Origin: Sinelater perroti
Lineage: Eukaryota; Arthropoda; Insecta; Coleoptera; Elateridae
Direction of reading: 5' to 3'
NCBI GenBank assembly: GCA_036346155.1
Contig: JARFIY010000077.1
Span: 16,703,001 to 16,767,000 of the forward strand
DNA: 64,000 bases
A program made the position numbers and the translations under genes. The notes under the pieces are model-generated. The model saw nothing but the letters and a program-made list of their open reading frames with translations, was not told the DNA's origin and ran no database searches. Shown piece by piece: positions 55,330 to 64,000 of the stretch (the first letter of the stretch is position 1; every line of letters starts with the position of its first letter).

Positions 55330-55525
55330 AAAATAGAAACTATAGAAGAAATTGAGGAATATAAACTGCAAATACTCAACTTATCTAAAGTAAAAAGACA
55401 TAAAACGGAATAAAGATAACAGAAAAAGGCTATACTATAAGATATGCAAGTATATCCCCTGGAAATCGAATAAAAAAAGGAGCAGGTATAATATTCAGTA
55501 ATAAACTAGATAAAAAAGTGACATA
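55330..55525 (+). pseudogene. RTE-type endonuclease fragment
   Basis: IEEIEEYKLQILNLSKVKR, a frame break, then ITEKGYTIRYASISPGN and KKGAGIIFSNKLDKKV. This follows the N-terminal order of RTE APE domains (L.EY.+DI+.LSE.R, GY.+.Y, R..GVGII+...L...V). Short and isolated, so moderate confidence. Confidence 0.5.
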
Positions 55526-55804
55526 ATAGGAAACCTAAAATTCTAGAATTATGACTAGAACTGCTGGAAAAAGCAAAAGTCATCCAATTCTTCACATTTA
55601 CAGAAAATGCCTTCCTACAACATAAGAAAGCATTGCATTAAATATTATAGAAAACATACTTTAACTTTGATAGCACTTGAAAATTAATGTCGATTTTGTC
55701 AGAATCTTTTTTGAGGTGTTACACAAACAAAGTAAACCAAATAAAGGCAAATATAAAATATTAATTTACTGCACTTTCAAAGAACAGTAACAATTAATCG
55801 CCTT

Positions 55805-56692
55805 CTTAACCACAAGGTACGTCGCAAAGTAACGGCATTAATTTTTTGGTCTCAGCAAAAGAGTCGGAGAACGAAGTCTTCTGATCTGACGATCGATGAG
55901 GTATGTCAAGTAAACAGTTTGGCTTGCCTTTGAACCTTTATAAACTGCGAATCACTTCCGACGTTGACATAATGCGGCAAACTGTTTATCAATGAAGCAG
56001 CTAAAATGCTTGCTATGATACAAACAGCCTATAAAAAGGATACTTTGTTGAAGACATAATTGTTTAGGTCGTAGGAAGTCCACAAAAAGAAGAGAGGGCG
56101 TGGTGGGGATGAGCAACGTCCAGAGCGTTCAACAACCTGTCACACTTTAGAAAATATGGTTAAGGTAAAAGCGGTTATGGACTTTAATCGACGTTTGAGC
56201 GTTATATTAATAAAAGATAAATTAGGACTTCCAAAATCGCTGCACATGAAATCATCACTGAATTTCAGATACAGAAATTCTGTACTAAATTATTTTTTAA
56301 GCTTTTAACCGACGAACAGAAAAAACAGTATATCGACTTCTCGCGAACTCAAATCCAGCTTGAAAAGGATTATTTTGGAACTGTTAAAAATTTTTATGTT
56401 GTTGTTGGAAGTGTTCTAAACGATATTTCATTTAAGACTTATAGGTTGTCTACGACGGGTGGCAAAAGCGTTCGCAACAGTTATGTTATTTAAAAAAAAT
56501 TTAAGTGTATATAAGCATATTTTCAATTAAACGAATTTTCCGTAATCGGTCTGACTATCTTTATATTTCGTCAAAGCTGTAGATTAGTATCCTACATATT
56601 CAAAGAACTCTAAGAAAGACCTTTAGTTAAACTTGTCAACCTTTTTATTTGCTACAAGATCACGACGTTATGAAAGGTACTGTGGCTTATAA
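55805..56692 (+). pseudogene. Mariner-type transposase relic, N-terminal half
   Basis: INEAAKMLAMIQTAYKKDTL (55991), then GDEQRPERSTTCHTLENMV, KVKAVMDFNRRLSVILIKDK (56163), LGLPKS-, and LLTDEQKKQYIDFSR with QIQLEKDY after frame changes (to 56370). These are the two helix-turn-helix parts and the linker of a SETMAR-like mariner transposase. The catalytic domain is essentially absent. Possible decayed ends (TTAACCACAAGGTAC at 55806; GGTACTGTGGCTTA at 56676) could be the inverted repeats, so the limits are tentative. Confidence 0.72.
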
Positions 56693-57309
56693 TAAAATGT
56701 GAATCATTTTAAAAACTTTAACAAATCCATGGCCAAATAGAAGGAACCCACTGACATATGCTCCAAAAAAAGAATTTGGAGCAAATATTTTATATAGCGT
56801 TTGAAAAAATGACAGAAAGTTAGTATGCTTTATGTATTATATAAATATTAGACTATTAAGGTTGACGTTTATATTTAAACAAAATTAATGGTCGTCTACG
56901 AAGCCTTTAGTCTAAAATCTAAGAAAAAGTATATAGTAATACTCTTATACCTTTACGTTAATCCTTAAATAATTTACTTTCTTTTCTCACCTTGTAGCTT
57001 TCGTACTAATGTACAATCTGCTTCTACAAATTCTCTACCTCTGGCTATTTCTGGGGTATGAAATTACTTTATTCTTAGCATCTTAACTACGATCTAGAAC
57101 TCTTACATTCTGATTCTTAGTAGTCAGCCCCTAAAAAGTTTTGAAATTTAATAATTCTTATTCGTAATTTTAAATACTTTTTTATTAGTAACTCAAAAAG
57201 GTTCCTACAAATTAAAGAATTATCTGGAGCTATTAAAAAAAAATTAAAATAAAATGAAATATTGATGTAAATTAAAAAATAAATTTGAGTTAATATCATA
57301 TATGCTACT
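56693..57309. other. AT-rich stretch, no gene seen
   Basis: No motif recognised. Confidence 0.35.
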
Positions 57310-57321
57310 GATTGAGGTATA
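57310..57321. repeat. TSD of SINE A copy 2, left
   Basis: GATTGAGGTATA, repeated at 57599-57610. Confidence 0.9.
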
Positions 57322-57598
57322 TGGGTAATATGGTAAGACTCTACCGCCCCGCGTGGGAGCACGGCCTGCGAATTGAGAGGTTAAGGCTCTCATAGGTTCG
57401 CTCTCTCTGCCCGGTCGTCGCGCACCATCTCTGATGCGGGGCGATGTGGCAAGCATCGCGCCTAAGACAACCGCCATTATTACCCCTTGTTCGAATGAAC
57501 GCAGGTACTCAATTATTTTTAGTGACTGAGTAGGCCACCCGCCAGGCGTCAGAGAGCACCGGGAATTGAACCCGGGTGCGTCAGCATCGCAGCCCGTC
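57322..57598 (-). mobile_element. tRNA-derived SINE 'A', copy 2 (5' truncated)
   Basis: Collinear with the copy at 17186-17467 but lacking the first ~28 bases of the tRNA-like head. The B box region is perfect here (CCGGG-TTCAATT-CCCGG, 57559-57576). It carries about 16 bases (near 57455-57472) absent from copy 1. The exact 12-bp duplication shows independent retroposition. Confidence 0.9.
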
Positions 57599-57610
57599 GA
57601 TTGAGGTATA
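57599..57610. repeat. TSD of SINE A copy 2, right
   Basis: GATTGAGGTATA, identical to 57310-57321. Confidence 0.9.
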
Positions 57611-57769
57611 AGCTATTAAAATTAAATTAGTTAAGCAAATCAAATAAGAACTAAAATAGCTTTTTTCTTTCAGCGTTGTGAACTAGAAGCTACTGGGTTC
57701 TGAACGTTACATTTAGAAATGTCGGAAAAATATTTGTCCTATAAGTATCACCATTCTGATTCTTTAGTC

Positions 57770-57782
57770 AGTATCACGATCT
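57770..57782. repeat. TSD of 5'-truncated jockey, left
   Basis: AGTATCACGATCT, repeated exactly at 59753-59765. Confidence 0.92.
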
Positions 57783-59752
57783 AGCACTTATCAAACAAAA
57801 AATTGAGGAAAAAGAAGGCTCAGGAGGATATGGCAACGCAGTCGATATCCATCAGATAAAGAACACTATGAGGAAGCAAGGAGAGGACTAAAACAACTTA
57901 TACAAAAACTTAAAAATAAATCCTTTAACGACTATTTAGAAAACCTCTGCTACAGAAGATACCGAATACTCCTTGTGGAAAGCCACTAAACGAATTAAAA
58001 AGACTTCAAACCCCATCCCTCCAATACGAAAGGAAGATGAAACATGGGCTCGATCAGATATCGAAAAAGCGAATGTATTCGCACAACACCTGGAAAATGT
58101 CTTCACACCATGGCCTACACAATCTACAGTCGAAGAAACAAAAGAAATAAAGGATTATCTTGAGGCACCATACCAGCTGTCGCCGCTACCAGAATTATTC
58201 TCTGTAACAGAAGTAAAAGCCCTAATAAAAACAACATCATCCCAAAGAAAGCTCCGGGATATGACCAAATTACTGGTCAACTCCTAAAAGAATTGCCACG
58301 CAGAGGCCTAGTATTATTAACAATTATATTCAATGACGTTCTAAGAGTGGGATATTTTCCTGCCCAGTGGAAAACAGCTGAAGTAATTCTTATACCTAAA
58401 CCAGGAAAGCAATCAAATCTAGTAACGTCATATAGACTAATCAGCCTGCTTCCCATTCTAAGCAAACTTTTAGAAAAGTTGTTACATAAGCGATTAATGC
58501 AAGTAATAACAGAAAACCAACTGATACCGGAGCACCAATTTGGCTTCAGAAGGCAGCATAGTACCGTTGAGCACGCACACAGAGTTGTTAATGTGATCGA
58601 ACAAACTTTTGAACAGAAACTTTATTGCTCCGCTGCGTTTCTTGATGAAAGTCAGTCATTTGATAAAGTCTGGCATAATGGACTACTTTTTAAACTTAAA
58701 TCAATTTTGCCTTATGCATTATACTCAAACGTAAAATCGTGTTTAGAAGAAAGGTACTTTAGAGTCAGATATGACCAAGACGTAACACAACTACACCAAA
58801 TTTGAGCAGGGGTACCACAAGGGAGCGTCTTGGGACCTATACTGCATTTACTCCACAGCTGACCTTCTAGTAGAAACATACACCCATATAATGTCATTTG
58901 CTGATGATAAAGCTATTCTGACAGTCCACAAGGACCTAACAGTAGCAGCAAATCTACTTCAGCAATACCTTAATCTACTTCAAGATTGGGCTAATAAATG
59001 GTTTGTCAAGTTCAATCAAGACAAATCTGCTCACGTAAATTTTACAAAATGTCGCGGAGTCATGCCCTCAGTCACACTCAATGGACAAACATTGCCACAG
59101 ACAGATTCAATCAAATACCTGGGTATGCACTTAGATAAGGGATTAACATTGAAGTCATACATCTTCAATAAAAGGAAGCAATTAGGTCATAAATTTAGAC
59201 AATATTACTGGCTACTCGGACGGAAATCTCCACTAAATCTTAAAAATAAATTACTAGTTTACAAAATTTATTTTAAACCAGTGTGGACGTACGGAATAGA
59301 ACTATGGGTCACTGCATCAAATTCTAATATAGACATACTTGAAAGTTCCAATCTAAAGTGCTACGTGCCCTTTGTGATTCTCCGTGGTATATTCCTAATA
59401 ATGAAATACGTGCTGACCTAAATATTAATACGGTTAAGGACGAAGTAAAACAGTGTAGTGTTAGATATCTCGCCCTGTTAGATGCACACCCGAATCTGTT
59501 AGTTATTAACCTCCTAGACAATAGCGAAGAAATACATAGACTTAAACGACGCGAAGTTTTAGATTTACCTTTTAGATCTTAAGTTAATATTCCAATTTAT
59601 TTCTGTCGACGTATGTGTATACAGAAATAAGTTAACTAAGTTGTGATCCAGTGATCACTGTTACCATGTTACCACATGTCAGATATAATCGTAACACGCA
59701 TTTGCTTGTTGTACTATACAGATTGTAAATAGAAAATTTAGCATGTAAAAGA
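57783..59752 (+). mobile_element. 5'-truncated jockey-type element
   Basis: 1970 bp between perfect 13-bp duplications. It begins inside ORF2, in the linker before RT. RT blocks: YSLWKATKRIKK (57968), WARSDIEKANVFAQHL, RVGYFPAQWKTAEVI and PKPGKQSNLVTSYR (58395), HQFGFRRQHST, FLDESQSFDKVWHNG (58640), GVPQGSVLGPILH (58807), FADDKA (58894), FVKFNQDKSAHVNF and NLKNKLLVYKIYFKPVWTYG (59240). The C-terminal part (DSPWYIPNNEI, in a second frame) ends at 59582, then 3' UTR to about 59752. At least four frame changes or stops. Truncation at the 5' end is the usual outcome of incomplete target-primed reverse transcription. Confidence 0.93.
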
Positions 59753-59765
59753 AGTATCACGATCT
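59753..59765. repeat. TSD of 5'-truncated jockey, right
   Basis: AGTATCACGATCT, identical to 57770-57782. Confidence 0.92.
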
Positions 59766-61464
59766 CAGAGCAAGAGCTACGTTCGTCCGTTACCTAATTG
59801 ATTATTACCAAGTTCTTCACAACAAATGACTTACAGTACTCTAAAAGAACATTTATACATAATTTAGAGGCAACACTTCCAAGCAAACTTAAGTGTTTGC
59901 GTAAATTAAGCAGTTTTTAAAAAAATAAATAATCGAAAATAAGCCCAGAACGGCTAAGAAGAGTATTTGGGTTTTCACCACCTTTTTTAGAATAACCTAA
60001 TATTATTTGTGGAATTAAAATAAGCTACGGTAGAGTTCAAGCAACTATTACTGAAACACTCTTCCTACGATTAGAACTTATCTATCTGCAGTTATTGTTC
60101 ACTTGGGCCCCTAACACATGCATTTGACGACAATGTTACTTTTGATGTCTCCGTAACCGATTGGCTGGTACCACAACGATATTCATTTTACGATAATGGT
60201 ATAAAAATTATATATCCGTTGCCCAAAGTATATGTTTTTAAGTTGGGACATTTTATATTTTTATGATGCTAAAATAAATAAAAAAATATTTTTTAGTTAT
60301 ATTTGATTCATTCTCGTATAATAAAATAATTATTTATTAAATATATTTTTAACTAAAATGTAGTTAATTATTTTCACAATTATAAAACTTATTAATGACA
60401 GTACTTTTAATATTTAATGTTCATTTTTTACAAAATATGTTCAAATAAAATACACGTTATTATATCTTTTTATCAGAAGAAAAGAAAAGAAAAACGCAAT
60501 TTATTTAGTGACAATAAATTGGTATGAAACCTGATTTTGTCCGTTGCTTTTTGAAACGAATATTTCCAATGTGCTGGTATTTTGTAGTGTAGTGTTTCTT
60601 TCCGATGTTGCATTCTAAAATCATAATTCGTTTGTTGTGACTAGATACTCAAAGAAAATCTCTGGATTAATTCTATACAACCCCAAATGTTAGCTCTATA
60701 CGCTTTTGCTGATCGATGAGAATATAAGAAACAAATTGTACACAAACTTTTATTTATGTTCTCAACCATTCCACGAGAAAAGTAAACTGCATAGGAAAAA
60801 ATCAACAGAATCTAATATAAGCTAATTAAGTGAAATTAAGAAAATTAAACCTTCTATTTTAAGGAATTAAGGAGTTTCAGGATCATTGTCAGAATTTTAA
60901 TTTCAATATTACTTATCGTTTCCATACATGCAGCGGTAATTTATTAATTTTTACAATATTCAATTGTAATTAAGTACGTGCTTGTCATGGTTACTTTAAG
61001 AATTTAACCAAAAGCAAATGTTATTTTACAGGGGTAATATTGATTTTTTGAGCGTGTTTGAATTTTATTAAGGAATGTGTAGATAGCTTTATTTCTGTGT
61101 TAACTAATTTAATTTTTTGCCTCGTCTATTAATAAAAACACTTAATAATTTGTCATCAAATCTTGTGTAAGGAAATCATGAGTTAGTTTTTCTTCTTATT
61201 ACTTAATTCAAATAAATGTTGCCTGAAATCCTACGTTTAGGTCATATTAGAAAATCATTAATATCTTTTTGAATTAATGAAAATGTCCCATCTGTTATCA
61301 ATTTCGTTCATGTTCGGAAACTCTAAATGACAAAATTAGAGAAAATGAGAAGAAATGGAACGAGTATAGGAAAAAAGATGCAGAAAGGATTAAAAAAGAA
61401 ATTTACTAAGAGGAAATGAAATGTTAGCAAAAACTGTGAGACAGGAAGAAAAAGAAATAAAAGG

Positions 61465-61465
<1 letters not shown>
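59766..61465. other. AT-rich stretch, no gene seen
   Basis: No firm motif. An A/G-rich patch at 61325-61440 reads as a Lys/Glu-rich peptide (KIRENEKKWNEYRKKDAERI), possibly a LINE linker fragment, but it is too low in complexity to assign. Confidence 0.35.

Positions 61466-61539
<74 letters not shown>
61466..61539. repeat. (AT)n microsatellite
   Basis: About 37 AT dinucleotides, abutting the left inverted repeat of the Penelope-like element. Frames read across it are not genes. Confidence 0.97.
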
Positions 61540-61542
<3 letters not shown>

Positions 61543-61630
61543 AACTTAGTTCACGGATGAACCGCGTCTATTTTGAGAAAATTCTCGACGTTTCGGCATC
61601 GGCTTCGATGCCATTTTCAAGAGGTTAGCT
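61540..61630 (-). repeat. PLE inverted repeat, left
   Basis: Matches the reverse complement of 62575-62668 with one indel and one or two mismatches. On the minus strand it contains the hairpin GGCATCG-AAGC-CGATGCC followed by GAAACGTCGAG, a hammerhead-like arrangement. Confidence 0.9.
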
Positions 61631-61649
61631 AGATACTCTCAGAACAAGA

Positions 61650-62570
61650 AATCCTTCTAATGACAGCTTTTATTACACTGTCTACAGAAAACCCACTCAC
61701 ACTAACCGCTACCTAAATGCCAAATCCCATCACCATCCTGCCCAAATCCATTCGGTTGCAAAATCCCTCATAACCAGATCCATCAGACTTTCCGATACGA
61801 AAAATCGCCAAACAGAAATTAAATCCATTACCACCAACCTACTGCAAAATGGATCTTCCAACAAATCCCTAACCAATAAAATCAAAAATATAAATAGAAA
61901 CACTAACTCTCAATCCCAAAACCCCCCTGACCAACAAAAAGCATTCCTACCTTACATCAGAGGCATCACCGCTAGAATAAGTGGCATACTAATGCAGCAA
62001 AATATCCACACGGTCTTTACGACCAACAATCAAATATGTGGGCTTATTCGCTCAGCAAGGATCACTATCCAAATGAATCTCAAGGAGTGTATGAAATACC
62101 TTGTGGAGACTGCCAAAGGACCTACATAGGTCAAACAAATCGGCAAATATCTAGCCGAATATACGAGCATTTTCTGGCCGTAGGAAAGGCGATAATGGTT
62201 CGGCACTTGCCAAACACAGCAAAGAAACAGGCCACAAAATTAATTTCTCTGGGGCTAAAATCATTGCCCCCATTTCCCATTTTACCAGCAGAATAGTACG
62301 TGAGGCAATTGAAATAGAAAAACGCCCACAGTGCCTCAACACAAGAGATGACAGTCAGTGTTTGCCTGTCATGTGGAAGTCCTTTATTGCTCCGCACCGC
62401 GAATTACGCAATACCCTTAATCTTACAAACTTTCCCCAACCCAACGCATCTCCCGTCAAACAAACTTTCACTTCCAGCCCTATAAAAGATCAAGCAGGTC
62501 ACACGAAAACTCAGTCTTATTCAAAGACTCATAGCTCTCCTTGGGGAGTAGGCAGATTGAGACCCCGAGT
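61650..62570 (+). pseudogene. PLE protein C-terminal part: RT end + GIY-YIG endonuclease
   Basis: YTVYRKPTHTNRYLNAKSHH (61668), then IHSVAKSLITRSIRLSD, AFLPYIRGITARISGIL and IHTVFTTNNQICGLIRSA (61945-62050): the thumb and linker of PLE RT. After a frameshift near 62050 come SKDHYPNESQGVYEIPCGDC (62051), TYIGQTNRQISSRIYEH (62128), then REAIEIEKRPQCLNTRDD (62300) and LPVMWKSF. The G-V-Y ... Y-I-G pair, the Arg of R-I-Y-E-H and the Glu of REAIE are the expected GIY-YIG catalytic positions. Known role: nicking the target for priming. Confidence 0.9.
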
Positions 62571-62574
62571 GAAG

Positions 62575-62668
62575 AGCTAACCTCTTGAAAATGGCATCGA
62601 AGCCGATGCCGAAACGTCGAGAATTTTCTCAAAATAGACGCGGTTCATCCCATGAACTAAGTTGTTTA
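62575..62668 (+). repeat. PLE inverted repeat, right
   Basis: Inverted copy of 61540-61630. Plus strand: TTGAAAATGGCATCGAAGC, then CGATGCCGAAACGTCGAG. The stem and GAAAC fit a hammerhead core, but the expected CUGANGA box reads TTGAAAA. Confidence 0.9.
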
Positions 62669-62701
62669 AACATAGTTAACCGCGGAAACCTATCCGAACA
62701 T

Positions 62702-62722
62702 ATATTATATGTATGTATGTAT
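62702..62722 (-). repeat. (CATA)n tail of the RTE-type relic
   Basis: About four TATG/CATA units at the 3' end of the minus-strand RTE copy. This simple-repeat tail fits the RTE group. Confidence 0.6.
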
Positions 62723-63540
62723 GCCGTAATTCCTCCTGGGAGATATCATTGGCGCCGTTTTATGGGCTTTTTAATCCTTTTTGGCTGGATTAGTGCCTTT
62801 AGTTGTGATTTCCGTTTCATATGTCCTTGCTTGATTTTGCTTTTACTACTATTTTCTTCCATTCTTTCCTGTTGGTCTCCAGTTTACTACGTTCATTCTT
62901 CTTAAATCTCCCAATACTTCATCCTTCAATGTATTTTTGGATTTTCCTCGTGGTCTTGTCTGTTCTGGTTTCCACTCGGTTATTGTCTTTATCATTCTAT
63001 TTCTATCCGTTCTTTCTATATGCCCTAGCCATCTTATTCGCTGTGCTTTTATTTCCCTGACAATGTCTTCTCCTTTCAGTTCTTCTTCTATTTTCTTATT
63101 CATTTTTATTCTATATTCGTTGTCTCCCATTTTCACTGGTCCTAGGATCTTCCTCATAATTTTTCTTTCGAGAATACGCAGTTGTTCCTCCTCTTTTTTC
63201 GTTATTCTTATCGTCCCTGCTGCATATATTATTGTTGTTTTAGTGATTTTCCGGTCTTTCAGTAATGGTTTATATATGTTGAATAATTTAAACCCTCGGT
63301 GAATTCTTCCTTTTATATCCTGGTCTCTGTTATTTTTGTTGTTTATTTCCGTTCCTAGGTATGTGAATATTTGTATTCTCTCAAATTTGTGACTTCCGAT
63401 TTTATATTGATTTTGCTTATCTCCTTTTCCTTGTTTGCAACACATGTATTTTGTTTTCTTTTCATTTATTGTAAGACCTCTTGCTTTTGCTTCTGTTTCA
63501 ATTGTGTATGTGTTTGTTGTAGTTTAATTTTGCTTCTTGA
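62702..63540 (-). pseudogene. RTE-type RT relic, C-terminal region and 3' end
   Basis: Minus strand: KARGLTINEKKTKYMCCKQ (63480-63430), then FERIQIFTYLGTEINNKNNR, IIYAAGTIRITKKEEEQLR, RKIMRKILGPVKM, IKAQRIRWLGHIERTDRNRM (63060-63000) and TRPRGKSKNTLKDEV, open for 198 codons (63445-62849). After the stop a short 3' UTR ends in (CATA)n (62702-62722). The RT palm is cut off at the (AT)n tract. Related to the RTE family at 8005-11836, but a distinct copy with fewer breaks in this part. Confidence 0.88.
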
Positions 63541-63543
63541 GAC

Positions 63544-63706
<163 letters not shown>

Positions 63707-64000
63707 TGAAGCAAAGAAAACTAAAACAATGAAACAGTAGTTTGAATACAGAATATAAATGCAAACAAACATTAGGAAAGGCACTGAAAAAAGTAAAACG
63801 GATGCTGTCTGGGTCCTCTACTACAAAAACCGTAGTAAATCATTTGGCATTAGAAACGATGCCTGAGTTATTGAAATAAGACAATAATAACAGTTAGAAA
63901 CTTAGTGTGCCAAATCCAGAGTATGGCAAGATATTGATGGCCATCCTCAAATAGTTAATACAGAAGCATCACTTCGGACTGCTATTAATACTCTTGAGAA
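63707..64000 (+). other. Unassigned, possibly a decayed coding fragment
   Basis: Plus strand gives CKQTLGKALKKVKRMLSGSS and KTVVNHLALETMPELLK, then a stop and further short blocks to the window edge. The first block looks protein-like (basic, helical), but I do not recognise the family. Confidence 0.25.

Larger units (their letters stand above)
61540..62668 (+). mobile_element. Penelope-like element (PLE) fragment between inverted repeats
   Basis: Near-perfect ~92-bp inverted repeats (61540-61630 and 62575-62668) bound a coding relic with the RT C-terminus and a GIY-YIG endonuclease. Known: Penelope-like elements combine RT with GIY-YIG and can carry long terminal repeats in direct or inverted order. 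Here the unit is only about 1.1 kb, so most of the RT is missing. Confidence 0.88.

Noticed and set aside
61323..61544. Tyr-Ile-rich frame on the minus strand ending in a hydrophobic segment
   Set aside because: It is created by the (AT)n tract and an adjoining A/G-rich patch; no protein family.
62131..62397. 88-codon minus-strand frame
   Set aside because: Antisense shadow of the GIY-YIG domain of the Penelope-like element.

Overview
This window is AT-rich nuclear DNA from an arthropod, most likely an insect. The basis is the mix of element families: jockey-type and RTE-type non-LTR retrotransposons, BEL/Pao LTR elements, mariner, piggyBac and FLYWCH-type Mutator (MULE) DNA transposons, a Penelope-like element and tRNA-derived SINEs. 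The species cannot be named from the sequence. I found no convincing single-copy host gene, tRNA gene or rRNA gene. Almost everything recognisable is a transposable element (TE), and nearly all copies are broken by stops, frameshifts or internal deletions.

Layout. 1-3048: 3' part of a jockey element (+). 4148-4790: RTE/BovB-like 3' end (-). 4925-5689: jockey ORF1 relic (-). About 7680-12120: the best preserved RTE-like element (+), with an intact 254-aa ORF1 and an intact 509-aa reverse transcriptase segment. 12.2-15.5 kb: several short non-coding repeats. 16.6-17.65 kb: piggyBac relic (-) split by a SINE. 17.7-18.6 kb: RTE relic (-). 19.6-21.06 kb: mariner-type relic (+) carrying a MITE. 21.3-27.5 kb: BEL/Pao relic (-), invaded by a MULE (24378-26762), itself invaded by a remnant of a second BEL/Pao family (24775-25501). 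29.9-35.7 kb: three jockey copies, the middle one (30592-34677) bounded by 13-bp target-site duplications (TSDs). 36.3-40.3 kb: one RTE relic (-) split by two internally deleted mariners. 41.85-43.73 kb: another non-LTR element (+). 44.7-46.2 kb: relic of an unnamed TE family, interrupted by a BEL/Pao element with both LTRs (46229-51771). 52.3-53.1 kb: GC-rich tandem repeat and a second SINE family. 55.3-56.7 kb: RTE and mariner relics. 57.3-59.75 kb: second copy of the first SINE, then a 5'-truncated jockey with a 13-bp TSD. 61.5-62.7 kb: Penelope-like element between ~94-bp inverted repeats, next to (AT)n. 62.7-63.5 kb: RTE 3' relic (-).

The elements do not work together as a pathway. Their nesting gives a relative history: the BEL relic was hit by the MULE, then by the younger BEL family; the RTE relic by two mariners; the piggyBac relic by the SINE. 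Autonomous machinery that could once have driven non-autonomous copies is present as relics. The 3' end of the second SINE resembles the 3' terminus of the RTE/BovB-like relic at 4163. The most unusual items are the Penelope-like element with inverted repeats carrying a hammerhead-like hairpin, the triple-nested BEL-MULE-BEL stack with readable target-site duplications, the SINE-LINE tail sharing, and the small repeat families of 6.6-15.5 kb.
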